From Andalucia godoyi (taxonomy: Eukaryota > Discoba > Jakobea > Jakobida > Andaluciidae), in the NCBI GenBank assembly GCA_009859145.1, contig VRVR01000061.1, forward strand, positions 62,001-126,000: DNA of 64,000 nt. The letters run 5' to 3'. Each line of letters starts with the position of its first letter. Positions within the stretch are counted from its first letter, which is position 1. Below, piece by piece: positions 17,730 to 27,983 of this stretch. Position numbers and translations under genes: made by a program. The notes below the pieces were generated by a model that ran no database searches, was not told the DNA's origin, and worked only from the letters and a program-made list of their open reading frames with translations.

Positions 17730-20111
17730 ATGTCAAAGACACAGCGATCACTGACTTCGTTTTTCTCTGGTCGTCCTTCAAACAAGAAAGATGCACTGCC
17801 TGTTTTGCATTCGTCCTCTGTTGCGGATCAGAACAAGCCTTCAATTGAGCGTCTAAGCTCCAGCCAAACTAGTTCTTTTGGAGATCAAGCAGTCGCTCCT
17901 GAAGAAGCCCCTCGAGTTGAGGATGTCGAGGAATCGGCGGCATCCTTATATGATGAAAAGTCTCAGGCTTTGCCGGAATTAGAAGCACACCCCGTAGTAG
18001 CCTCCGAGATCCCTCCTACTCAAGAAGTTGTGCCTGTACTGCAGAGTGTTCCGATGAGCCCGGAGGGTGCTTCGGTCCAGTCAGCGAAGCCAGAACCGCA
18101 AACTCCTGCTGCTGCTCCAGCGCATATCATGTCTGCATCGGACTCGCAAACTGCAAATGGTACTCCGATTGCAAGCAAGGTTGAACTGGAGGCAGAAATC
18201 AGCAAACTGTGTTCCACCATTCAGTCTTTGCTGAAGTTCGAACAGACAAACATGATGCTCTGGAACGTGCCCATTGTCCCAGAGTTGATCAAGTCGTTTT
18301 CGGAAGCAGACTTTGATGCGTCAGCATGCATCCCCGAGGACTGGAACCGATTGTTTGGGTATCTTATTCAGGAGCAAGAATGCGAGCTGGATGAACTGGT
18401 GGCGATGATTTTTGCGTTGCTGAAGGACGAGACGAAGGGCGCTGCTGGACGGACAGTAACGCCAGAATCGATCAGGTCAAAGATACTTATTGTCGGAAAA
18501 AGGGAAGTATACGGGTGCGCAATCCGAAGCGGCGGCGTCTGGGAGGTCAAGAGTCATTATGCAATAATGGTAATGGAAACACTGATTGCTTCCATCTATC
18601 CTGCTGGCGTTCCTGATTCGTTGTGGGAACACAACCGGTGGGAAGTGTCTCCTGCAGTTTCAAAACTCATCGCAAAGAATATCCAGACAAGCTTGACGTC
18701 CAGGAAGGCAGAACGAAAAAGCCACAAGGCTGCAGTAAGCACTGTGTTGCGAGATCTGAAAGCAGCAGATCGCAAGTACCTGAAGGTTGTAGAACAGGAG
18801 AACAAAGTCGCCGAGCGATTGGAAAAAGAAAGGCGTGAGAGGGAACGAAAGGAAAAAGAAAAGGAAGTTCATGAAACAGCCTTGCCAAAGATTCGCACTC
18901 TGGCTGCCTTTGGATTTTCAATGACAGTAGGCTCCAGAAAGGAGCATTTGGAGGGAGACGCTGATGCTGCTAGGAATGCCGAGACAAGCAAAAAGTCCGT
19001 GATTCCTGCTTTGTACTTGGATTCTTTTACAAAACTGGCGCCAGCTGTTCGTGTAAGTCGAAAACTTTCAGACGACTGGTTGCAAGCGGCGCAAGTGGAT
19101 GATCTATCCCCGCTGGTAGCAGAATTTCGCAGGAGGCAGTGGTACTCAAAACAGCTGCCACGGAGACCGAAACGGGATGAACAAAAGATCGACGAGTTTC
19201 TGGCATTAGTTGATGGGGACATCGTGCCAGTGCAGGAGAAATTCAAGTTTCTAAAGTTTGAAGAAAGCTTGCGGCCGCCATACTTTGGAACGTACAGGAA
19301 AACGTCGAAGGTCATCAATGGGCGAAGGCCCTTCGCCCAAGATGCGTCTTTGTTCGACTACGAGGTGGAAAGTGATCTTGATTGGGAGGAGGAGAACGTC
19401 GAAGATGCCGAGTCCATTGGTTCAGATGGCGGTGATAAGGATGATGCTGACTCGGAAGACAATGAGTATTATGAGGATGAATTCTGTGTCGCAGATGACG
19501 ACACATTTTCTGATGCAGATCCGACAGGGTTTGCGGACTTGGACGAAGTTGACTGTGACGACATCAATTTGGACGACCTGGTGTCCTGCGACAAGGAGAA
19601 GAAGAAGAGAAAGCGAGAGCTCGTCGACGAGGATGAGGATGAACCAATCGAGGAGCCCGAGAAGAAGGCACCCAAAATCGAAGAAGGTCAAGCTGCAAAC
19701 TTTGTTAACGTCCCAACAAAGGCTGTTACGCTTGAATCAAGAAAAACAGGATCCCAAAGACAAATGGCCCCAGTATATACCAAGAATCTGTCGTGGGAGA
19801 CAGTCGTTCACTCAGAACCTTGCAAATTCCGGGACCCGTTGTGCAGGCTCGCTGGACATTCAATGCATGCGCTGACAACTCGCCGCTTCATTCCGTTTGA
19901 TACCGAGTATTTTACGGGTCCGGCAACACCGGTGAAGAAGGTCCGCCAGCCAAAATCCAAGAAGATGGTACCCGACACTCCAGAGGCGTTACGTGAACCT
20001 CTCATATCCATTCCGTGCAGCGACCAATTTTCTCCGCTGCCGACAAAGCAACCTCGATCAGCACTCGCTGAGATTTCGGTCAATTCTGCTGTTGCTTTCT
20101 CTATTCAATGA
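17730..20111 (+). CDS. CHAF1A: Chromatin assembly factor 1, large subunit (CHAF1A/Cac1-like)
   Basis: This 793-residue protein carries the hallmarks of the CAF-1 large subunit, which deposits H3-H4 behind the replication fork. A PCNA-interacting box (QRSLTSFF, residues 5-12) lies at the very N-terminus. A long Lys/Glu/Arg-rich helix follows at about residues 330-385 (VAERLEKERRERERKEKEKE). The conserved CAF1A core follows near residues 503-560 (FLKFEESLRPPYFGTYRK, then DYEVESDLDWEEE). An acidic stretch runs to about residue 640, and a DNA-binding-like tail completes the protein. There are no interruptions. The PIP box places it at replication sites in the nucleus. Confidence 0.9.
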   Translation: MSKTQRSLTSFFSGRPSNKKDALPVLHSSSVADQNKPSIERLSSSQTSSFGDQAVAPEEAPRVEDVEESAASLYDEKSQALPELEAHPVVASEIPPTQEVVPVLQSVPMSPEGASVQSAKPEPQTPAAAPAHIMSASDSQTANGTPIASKVELEAEISKLCSTIQSLLKFEQTNMMLWNVPIVPELIKSFSEADFDASACIPEDWNRLFGYLIQEQECELDELVAMIFALLKDETKGAAGRTVTPESIRSKILIVGKREVYGCAIRSGGVWEVKSHYAIMVMETLIASIYPAGVPDSLWEHNRWEVSPAVSKLIAKNIQTSLTSRKAERKSHKAAVSTVLRDLKAADRKYLKVVEQENKVAERLEKERRERERKEKEKEVHETALPKIRTLAAFGFSMTVGSRKEHLEGDADAARNAETSKKSVIPALYLDSFTKLAPAVRVSRKLSDDWLQAAQVDDLSPLVAEFRRRQWYSKQLPRRPKRDEQKIDEFLALVDGDIVPVQEKFKFLKFEESLRPPYFGTYRKTSKVINGRRPFAQDASLFDYEVESDLDWEEENVEDAESIGSDGGDKDDADSEDNEYYEDEFCVADDDTFSDADPTGFADLDEVDCDDINLDDLVSCDKEKKKRKRELVDEDEDEPIEEPEKKAPKIEEGQAANFVNVPTKAVTLESRKTGSQRQMAPVYTKNLSWETVVHSEPCKFRDPLCRLAGHSMHALTTRRFIPFDTEYFTGPATPVKKVRQPKSKKMVPDTPEALREPLISIPCSDQFSPLPTKQPRSALAEISVNSAVAFSIQ

Positions 20112-20655
20112 TTTTTCTGTCCTGCACCAAGAAACTGTTCAATAGGAAAAGCCAAGTTTAAAACAATGCGTTTTATTTATCTTCGATGTGATCTTGATCT
20201 TTTTGATATTATACATACATATATGTGTCAATGTATGTTATTTTTGTTTTGGCGTCCCCATCCCACCATTCGTTTGTCAACTTGTTTGTTGGTTGTTTTT
20301 TGTTTGTATGGGTGTATTTTCATTATTAAAATTTTGTAATCATCTTTTTGCGCGCCCTCTCCGCGGATAGCAGCTAGCAGCAAGCGTAGCATTTAAAATT
20401 ATTCATTAAAACGCATATCGAAATGGTTTGAACAAAAAACCTCTGTGGGTTCCTTCCTGCCTTCGTCCGAGCGAGTCTGGGGGAAACCGACCGAGAAGGA
20501 GAACAGCAACCAAAAGGCACAGTAAACTTTTCCTGTGGCATCGGCAAACACCTGGACATTCGTTTGAAAATTTAGTTTGCAAAAAGGGGGACACATTTAC
20601 GTGGTAAACATAGGCCGCAAGGCAAAAGGGAACCAAACATAGGAAAATCCCACAT
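20112..20655. other. Convergent intergenic region, CAF-1 / alpha-tubulin 3' ends
   Basis: T-rich at the left, with ATACATACATATATG near 20210, then mixed sequence that is the 3' flank of tubulin. No gene is seen. Confidence 0.4.
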
Positions 20656-22014
20656 TTAGTACTCCTCGGCACCTTCCTCCTCACCCTCGCCGTCGGCAGA
20701 CTCGGCTCCGACCTCCTCGTAGTCCTTCTCAAGGGCTGCAAGATCCTCGCGGGCCTCGGAGAACTCACCCTCCTCCATACCCTCACCAACATACCAGTGG
20801 ACGAAGGCACGCTTGGCGTACATGAGATCGAACTTGTGGTCCATGCGGGAGAGAACCTCGGCAATGGCAGTCGAGTTGGCCATCATGCACACAGAGCGCT
20901 GGACCTTGGCAAGATCACCTCCGGGGACAACGGTCGGGGGCTGGTAGTTGATACCAACCTTGAAACCAGTCGGGCACCAGTCAACGAACTGGATGGTACG
21001 CTTGGTCTTGATGGTGGCAATGGCGGCGTTCACGTCCTTGGGGACAACGTCTCCACGGTACATCAAGCAGCATGCCATGTACTTTCCGTGGCGGGGGTCG
21101 CACTTGGCCATCATCATGGCGGGCTCGAAGACCGAGTTGGTGATCTCGGCTACAGAGAGCTGCTCGTGGTACGCCTTCTCCGCAGAGATGATCGGGGCAT
21201 ACGAGACGACGGGGAAGTGGATACGCGGGTACGGAACCAGGTTGGTCTGGAACTCGGTCAGATCGACGTTCAGCGCACCATCGAAACGAAGGGAGGCGGT
21301 GATCGACGAGATGCACTGAGCAATCAAGCGGTTCAGGTTGGTGTACGTCGGGCGCTCAATGTCAAGAGAGCGACGGCAAATGTCATACAACGCTTCGTTG
21401 TCAACCAGGAAGGCGCAGTCCGAGTGCTCAATCATTCCGTGGCAGGCAAGAACGGTGTTGTACGGCTCGACGACTGCAGTTGCAATCTGAGGAGACGGGA
21501 AAACTCCGAACTCGAGCTTCGACTTCTTGCCGTAGTCAACAGACAAGCGCTCCAAAAGGAGGGCGCCGAAACCGGAACCGGTACCACCACCGAATGCGTG
21601 GAAGACCAAGAATCCCTGGAGACCCGTGCAGTTGTCAGCCAACTTGCGGATGCGGTCGAGCGTCAGGTCGATGATTTCCTTTCCGATGGTGTAGTGTCCA
21701 CGGGCGTAGTTGTTGGCGGCATCCTCCTTTCCGGAGATCAGCTGCTCGGGGTGGAACAGCTGGCGGTAGGTACCAGTACGGACCTCGTCAATAACAGTCG
21801 GTTCAAGATCGACGAAGACGCAGCGGGGAACATGCTTTCCAGCACCAGTCTCGGAGAAGAAGGTGTTGAAGGCATCATCCTCCATACCGATGGTCTTGTC
21901 AGAGGGCATCTGGCCGTCCGGCTGGATTCCGTGCTCGAGGCAGAAAAGCTCCCAGCAGGCGTTACCCATCTGGGCTCCGGCCTGGCCGACGTGGATCGAG
22001 ATAACTTCACGCAT
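20656..22014 (-). CDS. TUBA: Alpha-tubulin
   Basis: This 452-residue protein is a textbook alpha-tubulin. It starts [15 protein letters not shown], has Lys in MPSDKTIG at the position of the acetylated luminal lysine, the GTP-binding GGGTGSG loop, the alpha-specific [19 protein letters not shown] region, and a C-terminus ending EEGAEEY with the Tyr used in detyrosination. The frame is open upstream to 22143, but that part is a run of TTC/TCT codons from a pyrimidine-rich leader. The ATG at 22014 is the family start. A 409-residue antisense frame over the gene is a composition artefact. Confidence 0.98.
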   Translation of the reverse strand: MREVISIHVGQAGAQMGNACWELFCLEHGIQPDGQMPSDKTIGMEDDAFNTFFSETGAGKHVPRCVFVDLEPTVIDEVRTGTYRQLFHPEQLISGKEDAANNYARGHYTIGKEIIDLTLDRIRKLADNCTGLQGFLVFHAFGGGTGSGFGALLLERLSVDYGKKSKLEFGVFPSPQIATAVVEPYNTVLACHGMIEHSDCAFLVDNEALYDICRRSLDIERPTYTNLNRLIAQCISSITASLRFDGALNVDLTEFQTNLVPYPRIHFPVVSYAPIISAEKAYHEQLSVAEITNSVFEPAMMMAKCDPRHGKYMACCLMYRGDVVPKDVNAAIATIKTKRTIQFVDWCPTGFKVGINYQPPTVVPGGDLAKVQRSVCMMANSTAIAEVLSRMDHKFDLMYAKRAFVHWYVGEGMEEGEFSEAREDLAALEKDYEEVGAESADGEGEEEGAEEY

Positions 22015-22523
22015 TGTGTAAACTAAACAAAACCGATAATGAGGCAAGTCAAAGTTAAAAAGTTGTTGGGAAAAAGAAGAAGAAGAAGAAGAAGAAAGAA
22101 AGAAAGAAAAAGATAAGAACAAAAGGAAAGGAGGGAACGGCAAGACGGCAGGAAGAGAAGGGGAAAGGCTCCTCGAAAGAAGAAGGATGGCGGAAAAAAT
22201 TCCAAACCGCTTTATTTCTTAACCACCCTGCAAGGATAGGGGACATCAACCACGTCTGTTTCGCATGATGCTCATTGGAATGCCCGCTTGCTCACACGCT
22301 TGTCGTTTCTGCACTACAGTCACTGCCAATGCACAAGGATCAAAACAGCCGATGCAGACATTCATTCGACGAGATCGCAGTTGAAAACATCGTGGAGCAC
22401 CATTGCACGCCGATGCGAGGCAAGCAAACAACAACAAGCGATCACGCGAAACAAGGGGAACAAAAAGGTCAGTTGTGGTTTTTCGTAATGCAAATTCATT
22501 TTACAGAAAAAAAATAGAACACT
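22015..22523. promoter_or_regulatory. Alpha-tubulin 5' region with (GAA)n/(TTC)n tract
   Basis: A purine tract on the plus strand, (GAA)n-GAAA at about 22073-22110, is a T/C tract in the sense of the tubulin gene. It sits 60-100 bases upstream of the start codon. The rest up to the tRNA has no gene. A T-run at 22506-22514 read on the minus strand is the terminator of the adjoining tRNA. Confidence 0.4.
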
Positions 22524-22594
22524 TGTTCCCGCCCGGACTCGAACCGAGGACCTTCTCCGTGTCAAGGAGACGAAATACCAACTATTCTACGGGA
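22524..22594 (-). tRNA. tRNA-Val (anticodon GAC)
   Basis: On the minus strand the acceptor GTTCCCG pairs with CGGGAAC. The D-arm has the usual A14/G15/G18G19/A21. The anticodon stem TCTCC/GGAGA encloses loop TTGACAC (anticodon GAC), the variable loop is AGGTC, the T-loop is TTCGAGT, and the discriminator is A. A TATTTTTTTT run follows at once as terminator. Anticodon GAC reads GUC. Eukaryotes normally read this codon with tRNA-Val(AAC) after A-to-I editing, so the identity is unusual. A misread tRNA-Asp (GUC) is excluded by the loop order and by discriminator A. Confidence 0.9.
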
Positions 22595-23638
22595 ACTTGC
22601 GTGTTGAACCACACCCCGATGAGCAATATACTGTCTTAGACACACAGCAGAAACACACCAAACTGCATGACGCAGAGACGTTCGACGACGGTTTCTGGCC
22701 ATTACGTGTTCAATACGCAACACACCAACGTCGAACATGGAAACGGCAGAAGGGATACACCAAAGGGAAATCCCAGTGACAGCACGCAGCCATTGGATTC
22801 CGCACGGAAAGGACCGCCCAAAAAAACGAAAATGAAGCCAGATGAATTTAGAAAGGAAATGAACAACCACGATTGCGATTGAGGGTTCTCCCGATGTGCA
22901 GATACAACCACTTTCAGCCGTAAATTCAGCGAAACCGTTTCGTGGCAGACGAACCTGTCCATGAGACAACCAGACCCATCTTTGATAACCGAAAAAGTAC
23001 GGCACTCTCTCTCCATGCGGAAGCCCACGGGCATTTGCAGGGTTTGACAGAATAAGAATACACATATAGCAGGTGAAGCAGTAACCAAGTACCATCGGAA
23101 GGAACAAAGAAACATGTTGCCGACAGAATTCGTGGCACGTTACAGAAGAACCGAGAATGCCAGAACCGAGAGCCCGTCACGAGAAGCCGATGATGGGCCA
23201 CTGTGTCCATTCAGATAACGTCGCAACAGGCAACGGAAATTTCCAGCGCAGCATCCGTATGAAGCAAGTTACGGCAACGCCGTCAATGAAGTGAGACGGA
23301 AAAACAGCCTGCACTACCAGCGGCAGCGAAGTGCCGAAATTTGCAGGGAAGCACGGCACAAAGCAAAACCTCAAACTGCAGAACAAATTATTTCCCCGGC
23401 ATTCGCTTGAACTAAGAGCAGGCGGAGTGTGACGGAGAGAAAGAGATTTCAGATTCGCCGATCGATTGCCCGGACAACAATGATGCGCCGACTGACACAG
23501 AAAGCACCAAGGTGCTGCAACACCAAACTTAATGATTAGTCAAAAATCAATAATCACGTATGCTTCGGCAAGCGGACCTGCCGAGCAAACATAACTGACA
23601 ACATCTGTTGCGCCGCATCCCGCAAAGCCACGTAGCTG
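22595..23638. other. Gene-poor stretch between tRNA-Val and MITE
   Basis: Over 1 kb of mixed composition with only short frames on both strands and no recognisable motif. No repeats shared with the rest of the window were seen. Confidence 0.4.
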
Positions 23639-23858
23639 TTGAAATACCAACTGCACCAAAAGGTTTGCTAGCTACCTGTGGAATGTGGAACGTGCATTTC
23701 CAACAGTTGCAGTGTAAAACAGTTCCACAACGAGCCGTCAATGTGGGAGTAATCTACAAGTATACCGACTATCGCCGCCGAACGCAAACGGTGTTCGAAA
23801 TGCGCGTTTCACATTCCAAAGGTAGCTAGAAAACCTTTTGGCGCAGTTGGTATTTCAA
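23639..23858. mobile_element. MITE with about 68-bp terminal inverted repeats
   Basis: The 220-bp segment begins TTGAAATACCAACTGCaCC and ends with the reverse complement. The inverted arms, about 23639-23706 and 23791-23858, match with some eight mismatches (shared blocks include CCAAAAGGTTT, CTAGCTACCT and GGAATGTG). The 84-bp centre has no frame of note. Such long TIRs and short length are typical of miniature inverted-repeat elements of a cut-and-paste DNA transposon. The flanks (GCTG on the left, TAAGC on the right) do not give an obvious target duplication, so the superfamily is open. Confidence 0.75.
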
Positions 23859-24699
23859 TAAGCGGCACCCATTGTGCAAGATGTTTTGTTTGTCCCCGCT
23901 GGTTCCAGTCGACGAGATGCGCGGCTTCGTTTTGTTTATTGTCTCTCCCATTAAACGGATTGGCTTCATACGGTCCTTTTTCAAATCCAACTTCAAAGTC
24001 TTCTTCTTCTACTGTTCATCCGTTTCTCTGTGGGACAATTGGAAGTTCTTTTTGATGCTGAAGTTCGCAGTTGATTTATTTGACGTAAATGACGGAGGCT
24101 GTTGCAGTGTTCTCTGCAGTGCCATGCATTTTACGAGTGCCATCTTCTCTTGTTTGACAAGCTGTTATAAATGACGCATCATGCAGGATTTGAGACCGAG
24201 CGGCGACAATTTCTGCATGATTCCGGTCTTCTGGGCTCTACTGAGATTCTGATAACTGAGATTGCCGGCTCACAGGAGAATTTACAATTGTCCTTCGATT
24301 GATGAGCATCTATCCTTGACACTGCAGACCGTTGAGCCTCCCTTTTTTAAATTCGAATGTTGCCTGATGGAGCTCAGAGAGTTGCTGTCAGTTGTTCACA
24401 ACGACTGGTAAACTTCAGCGTTTTCTTTTTTCTCATTCACAACAAATGCTTTTTTTAAGATGATCTTCGTCGTCCGCTATGGCCTCGTGTGAGTGGCTGC
24501 TGGATCGGAACATGTTGATTGCTCTCATTTCTGTTGGATTTTTGCATTTCTTTCATCTGCTTCCTGCCGACGGTCTTGAAATTTGCTTGGCAGCTTCAAC
24601 TCGAATGAAGAATGTTGGGTTCCACTGCCAGCCCCCGCATGTTTCCAGTAGTCGATCGCGCACAACGGTTTGAATTTCGCAGTATCGTAGCTGACACCA
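23859..24699. other. Gene-poor stretch, no supported gene
   Basis: Only short frames. Parts read on the minus strand have a Lys/Ser-rich codon-like texture, possibly an extension of the decayed gene at 24700-25150, but stops are frequent. Confidence 0.3.
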
Positions 24700-25150
24700 G
24701 ACGGCGTCTGCTGTCAAGGTGACTGAGAACGCAGCAAGCCGCTTATGCGTTGTTGGGCCATCTCCAACCGGCTGACTTCCGAAGGTCCCTCAGTTGTCTT
24801 GTTGCCACGTTCCATCTCGTTCTTTACTGCGAACCAGTTTGCGCAACTTAGCGACCTGTTTTACAACACTGCTGCTTCCACGTAGACACTTTTGATCACA
24901 CTGGGGGATCTGAATGAGTGGTTGGTTCAGCCCGCGGACTTTCATTTTGATCTGGCGATTTGCGTGATGCTGTCGTTGCATTTTCTACACCAACATCCAT
25001 TTCAGCCGCAGTTTTGAAAGGCGTTGGATCCGGTTTTTTCTTCTTCTTTCTGTTCTCCTCTTCTTTGTGGGATCCGCTAAGTTTCGCGCCTCTGGAAGTC
25101 GAGAACAGAACGGGACTGGCTGTGGATGGCCGAGTCTTGTATTTCTTCAA
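24700..25150 (-). pseudogene. Possible decayed gene, basic then coiled-coil product
   Basis: Read on the minus strand, three adjoining frames give protein-like sequence in succession: SGSHKEEENRKKKKKPDPTP and TAAEMDVGVENATTASRKSP; then CDQKCLRGSSSVVKQVAKLR; then EVSRLEMAQQRISGLLRSQS. Together they suggest a basic protein with a helical tail that has suffered at least two frame changes. No intron borders explain the jumps convincingly. No family is recognised. Chance open frames remain a serious alternative. Confidence 0.25.
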
Positions 25151-25319
25151 CTGTTGTAGTGTTGCCGAAAATTGCGAGTGCTTGAGTCACGTTTACGAGC
25201 TGCTCGTGTTTCGTAAATGCCGAACTGCCGAACTGCTGAACTGCTGAACTGGTGCACCCGCGTTCGTTTCTTTTTATTTTCCTGCAGAACTCGGGAGCGG
25301 CAGGGTCCACTTTGTCTGA

Positions 25320-25799
25320 ATGAACGTATTTTCCAGAATACAACAGTCTCTCAGGAACTCCCGAGAGAGTTTTAAAGAGGTGACCCTACGGTATGGCAAG
25401 GTTGCCCTCGGAGTGCATGTGGGACTGGGTCTGTGTTCTCTTGCAACCATGTACGGTGCAGTTCGAGCGGGCTTGGATGTTAAGTCTGTGATGACTTCTG
25501 TTGGACTTGATCTTGGTGATAAGGTTTCCGATGAAGTTGGTTCCTTCATTGTAGCCTATGCTGCCCACAAGGCATTGGCGCCTGTCCGAATTCCTATTAC
25601 CATTGCTGTCACTCCGTTTGTCGCCCGAAAGCTCAAGAGACTTCCATTGAACGGGCCAGTTGGCTCTGCATCACAGCCTGCAAATTCTTCTTCGCCTGCA
25701 TCAACAGATGCAACTAAGATATCGCAGCCTTTATCGCCGGCTGAGTCAATGTCTTCTGGAAAATCCAAATCCAAAGACTACACCGAGCAGAATCCGTGA
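25320..25799 (+). CDS. FAM210/DUF1279-domain mitochondrial protein
   Basis: This 159-residue protein contains the short DUF1279 signature: an N-terminal amphipathic part, then LRYGKVALGVHVGLGLCSLA (first membrane-associated helix), and VAYAAHKALAPVRIPITIAV followed by TPFVARKLKRL. The HKA..P.RIP..I..TP pattern is strongly family-specific. Members (FAM210A/B and fungal homologues) sit in mitochondria. A Ser/Pro-rich 50-residue tail is extra. The Arg-containing start MNVFSRIQQSLRNSRESF could be a presequence. It is convergent with the NuSAP-like gene. Confidence 0.8.
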   Translation: MNVFSRIQQSLRNSRESFKEVTLRYGKVALGVHVGLGLCSLATMYGAVRAGLDVKSVMTSVGLDLGDKVSDEVGSFIVAYAAHKALAPVRIPITIAVTPFVARKLKRLPLNGPVGSASQPANSSSPASTDATKISQPLSPAESMSSGKSKSKDYTEQNP

Positions 25800-25943
25800 A
25801 CACTCCTTGCAGACCTGTTTTAAAAAGATAATGCATTTTTTTTTTTCAGATTCAGATATTCATTTTGTGCAAGGTTCAGTTGATTTTAATTGCTTTGTTG
25901 GGTTACATATACAAGGCAGAGTTAGGTTTTAGTACAGTCCAAG

Positions 25944-27275
25944 TTACTTTGAAGCGACAGTCAGATGGCCTGCAGAAGACTTTGTGGGTGACATGAACCG
26001 TGGTGCTGCAGTAGTCTTGGAGGGCTTTGACACCGCCGAGCTCTTTGCGATCGGGACTGCCGGAGTGCTGTTTTCTTTCCCATTAGAAGCAGAAAACGGG
26101 ACATTGATCTTCTTGGACACCGTGGAGACAGTCTTCAGTTGATCCGCCTTTTTGAGCGGGACCACTTTCTTTTCGGCTTGCTTGTTCTCCACCGTCGAAA
26201 GTTTCGGACGTGATGACAGAGGAATCGACGCCGTAAGCACCGGAACAACTCCGGCAGCCATTTTTGCTCGCTTGGCTTCACGTTCTTCATAGACAGTACG
26301 AATGTCCTTGTCCTTCTCAAATGCCCTTCCATGTGCAGCATCAAACGGCCTCTTGGTCGGTTTGGTCATCATGGGTTTGGCTGCATTTGCCTTCTTTGCA
26401 GACAAGTTAAGAACGCGCTGAGTCAGCTCGTCCTCCACCTTTTGCTGGACGGACGAAGTTGCAGGCGCAGCTGTCACTTGGCTAGCCGTTGCAGTAGCCG
26501 GTGCAGCCGAGAGCGCGGATGCGGGGGCAACAGCGGCGACCTCAATGTTGTCAAAGTTCAAGGCTTTGGCCGGAGTTTTGATTTCTGCGACGTGTTGGGT
26601 GAGAGTTTGTTCTTCCATGGAAACGTCTTCCTTTGCTTGGGTCCTTGCAATGGGAGATGCCAGAGCGAGAACAGACGGCGACATCATGCGCAAGACATCG
26701 ATTGGCTTTTCAGGAATTAGCTTCTTTGCAGAGGCAGAAAGACGGCGGACAAAGCCATTGAAGTTGTATCGAGAGGGAGATGCAAAAGACTTTTGCGCAA
26801 CCACAGCAGGTATCTCTTCGCTCGTTGGTGCGATTGCTGCCGCGGGAGCGACAACAGCCTGCTTCTCGACCACTGCTTCCTCGGCCTTTTCAACCTTTTC
26901 AACTTTTTCAACTTTTTCAACTTTTTCAACTTGTTCGAGTTTGTTTTCTGTCTTTTGACTCTTCTTTTGCTTCTTCTGGGCCTTCTGCGTCTTGTCTCCA
27001 CTTGCAATGACTACGCTGACAGGTGCAAAGACCATCTCAGCAATAGCAGCTTCGGCAGCGGGGGCTTCGACAACAGCAGCTTCGGCAGCGGGGGCTGCCA
27101 TGATCACATCTTCCTGAACCGTGGCAGGGACATTGCGCAACAGGGCCGAAAGTTCCTCAATCATCTCAACGTTCTTCTTGTTTGCCTTGACTCCGTTTCT
27201 CTTGGCAAGCGCCTGAAGTTCGGGTCTCTTGAGAGCCTGCAGTTCTTCTACTGACGCATATCCAAGGTCCGACAT
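25944..27275 (-). CDS. SAP-domain / NuSAP-like basic protein
   Basis: In this 443-residue protein, residues 1-45 form a SAP-like DNA-binding helix pair (YASVEELQALKRPELQALAK, then KANKKNVEMIEEL), as in NuSAP. An Ala/Val-rich stretch follows. Then come a tandem VEK repeat (VEKVEKVEKVEKVEKAEE, from 9-base units TTTTTCAAC at about 26888-26938) and a basic region with repeated Pro/Ser sites. Near residue 315 is KRPFDAAHGRAFEKDKDI..VYEEREAKR, reminiscent of the NuSAP H.R.F..M.SI..Y motif. In metazoa NuSAP bundles spindle microtubules near chromatin. Equivalence here is likely but not proven; the tail is low in complexity. Confidence 0.65.
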   Translation of the reverse strand: MSDLGYASVEELQALKRPELQALAKRNGVKANKKNVEMIEELSALLRNVPATVQEDVIMAAPAAEAAVVEAPAAEAAIAEMVFAPVSVVIASGDKTQKAQKKQKKSQKTENKLEQVEKVEKVEKVEKVEKAEEAVVEKQAVVAPAAAIAPTSEEIPAVVAQKSFASPSRYNFNGFVRRLSASAKKLIPEKPIDVLRMMSPSVLALASPIARTQAKEDVSMEEQTLTQHVAEIKTPAKALNFDNIEVAAVAPASALSAAPATATASQVTAAPATSSVQQKVEDELTQRVLNLSAKKANAAKPMMTKPTKRPFDAAHGRAFEKDKDIRTVYEEREAKRAKMAAGVVPVLTASIPLSSRPKLSTVENKQAEKKVVPLKKADQLKTVSTVSKKINVPFSASNGKENSTPAVPIAKSSAVSKPSKTTAAPRFMSPTKSSAGHLTVASK

Positions 27276-27983
27276 TGTTGTGACTGCTTTTCGTTATGTC
27301 GCTTCCAAAAAAACAAAAACAAAAAACAAACGAACAAGACTGTTATAAACCAAAAAGCGAAATAAAAGTTGCAGTCAGCACAAAGGAAAGAAGGAGGAAG
27401 AGCAAGGCGACGAGGACCGACAGGCGAAAGCAGCACGAGGTTTCAAACGGAACACGAAAAAACGATTCCTGGAACCGTTAAAAATGTCAAAATGTCCGGC
27501 AGAGAGACTTTTGCACTGCGAGTATGTCGACAATCGTCAACGGGCAGCGAGCTGAACAGTTGTAACTTGTATGGGTTTTTTGTAAGGTTGTCGATCTCTC
27601 TCTCTTTTTGATTGGATCATTTTGACTTGACCGTGCCTTGCCACTTCCTGATTCCAGGGAATTCGCCGCTCGCTGGACCTCATACACGCATCCCAACCTC
27701 CAAGGATTGCATCACTCTGCTCTCCGTTTTTTCCTAGTTGTTGTTCCCCCCCTATTCCGTAGGTCTCCAAGGTGCCCCATTTTCCCACCCTTCTTCCTGA
27801 AAGCTTTTTAAGCATCTTTTCTTCTCTTCTCTTTTTCTTTTTCTTTTTCTTTTTCTTTTTCTTCTTCTCTTCTTTGGATATCGTATTCTCATTGACGGTT
27901 CTGCAGTGAACCCCGGTGTTGAATTGTCACACTCACACTCACACTCACACAAGTGTACACACAAAACTCAATCGGAACCGCTC
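27276..27983. promoter_or_regulatory. Divergent intergenic region with (CTTTTT)n
   Basis: It lies between the divergent NuSAP-like and apyrase genes. A (CTTTTT)n tract at about 27825-27862 and a (CACACT)n tract (about 27929-27950) precede the apyrase start. The frame is open from a GTG at 27906, but the intervening codons (His/Ser repeats) are not family-like. No separate gene. Confidence 0.4.

Noticed and set aside
20797-22026. 409-codon open frame antisense to alpha-tubulin
   Set aside because: It mirrors the strongly biased codons of tubulin; no family signature; the sense gene is certain.
22524-22594. Reading this tRNA as tRNA-Asp (GTC)
   Set aside because: The 7-nt loop is TTGACAC with T33 before GAC, and the discriminator is A rather than the G of tRNA-Asp.
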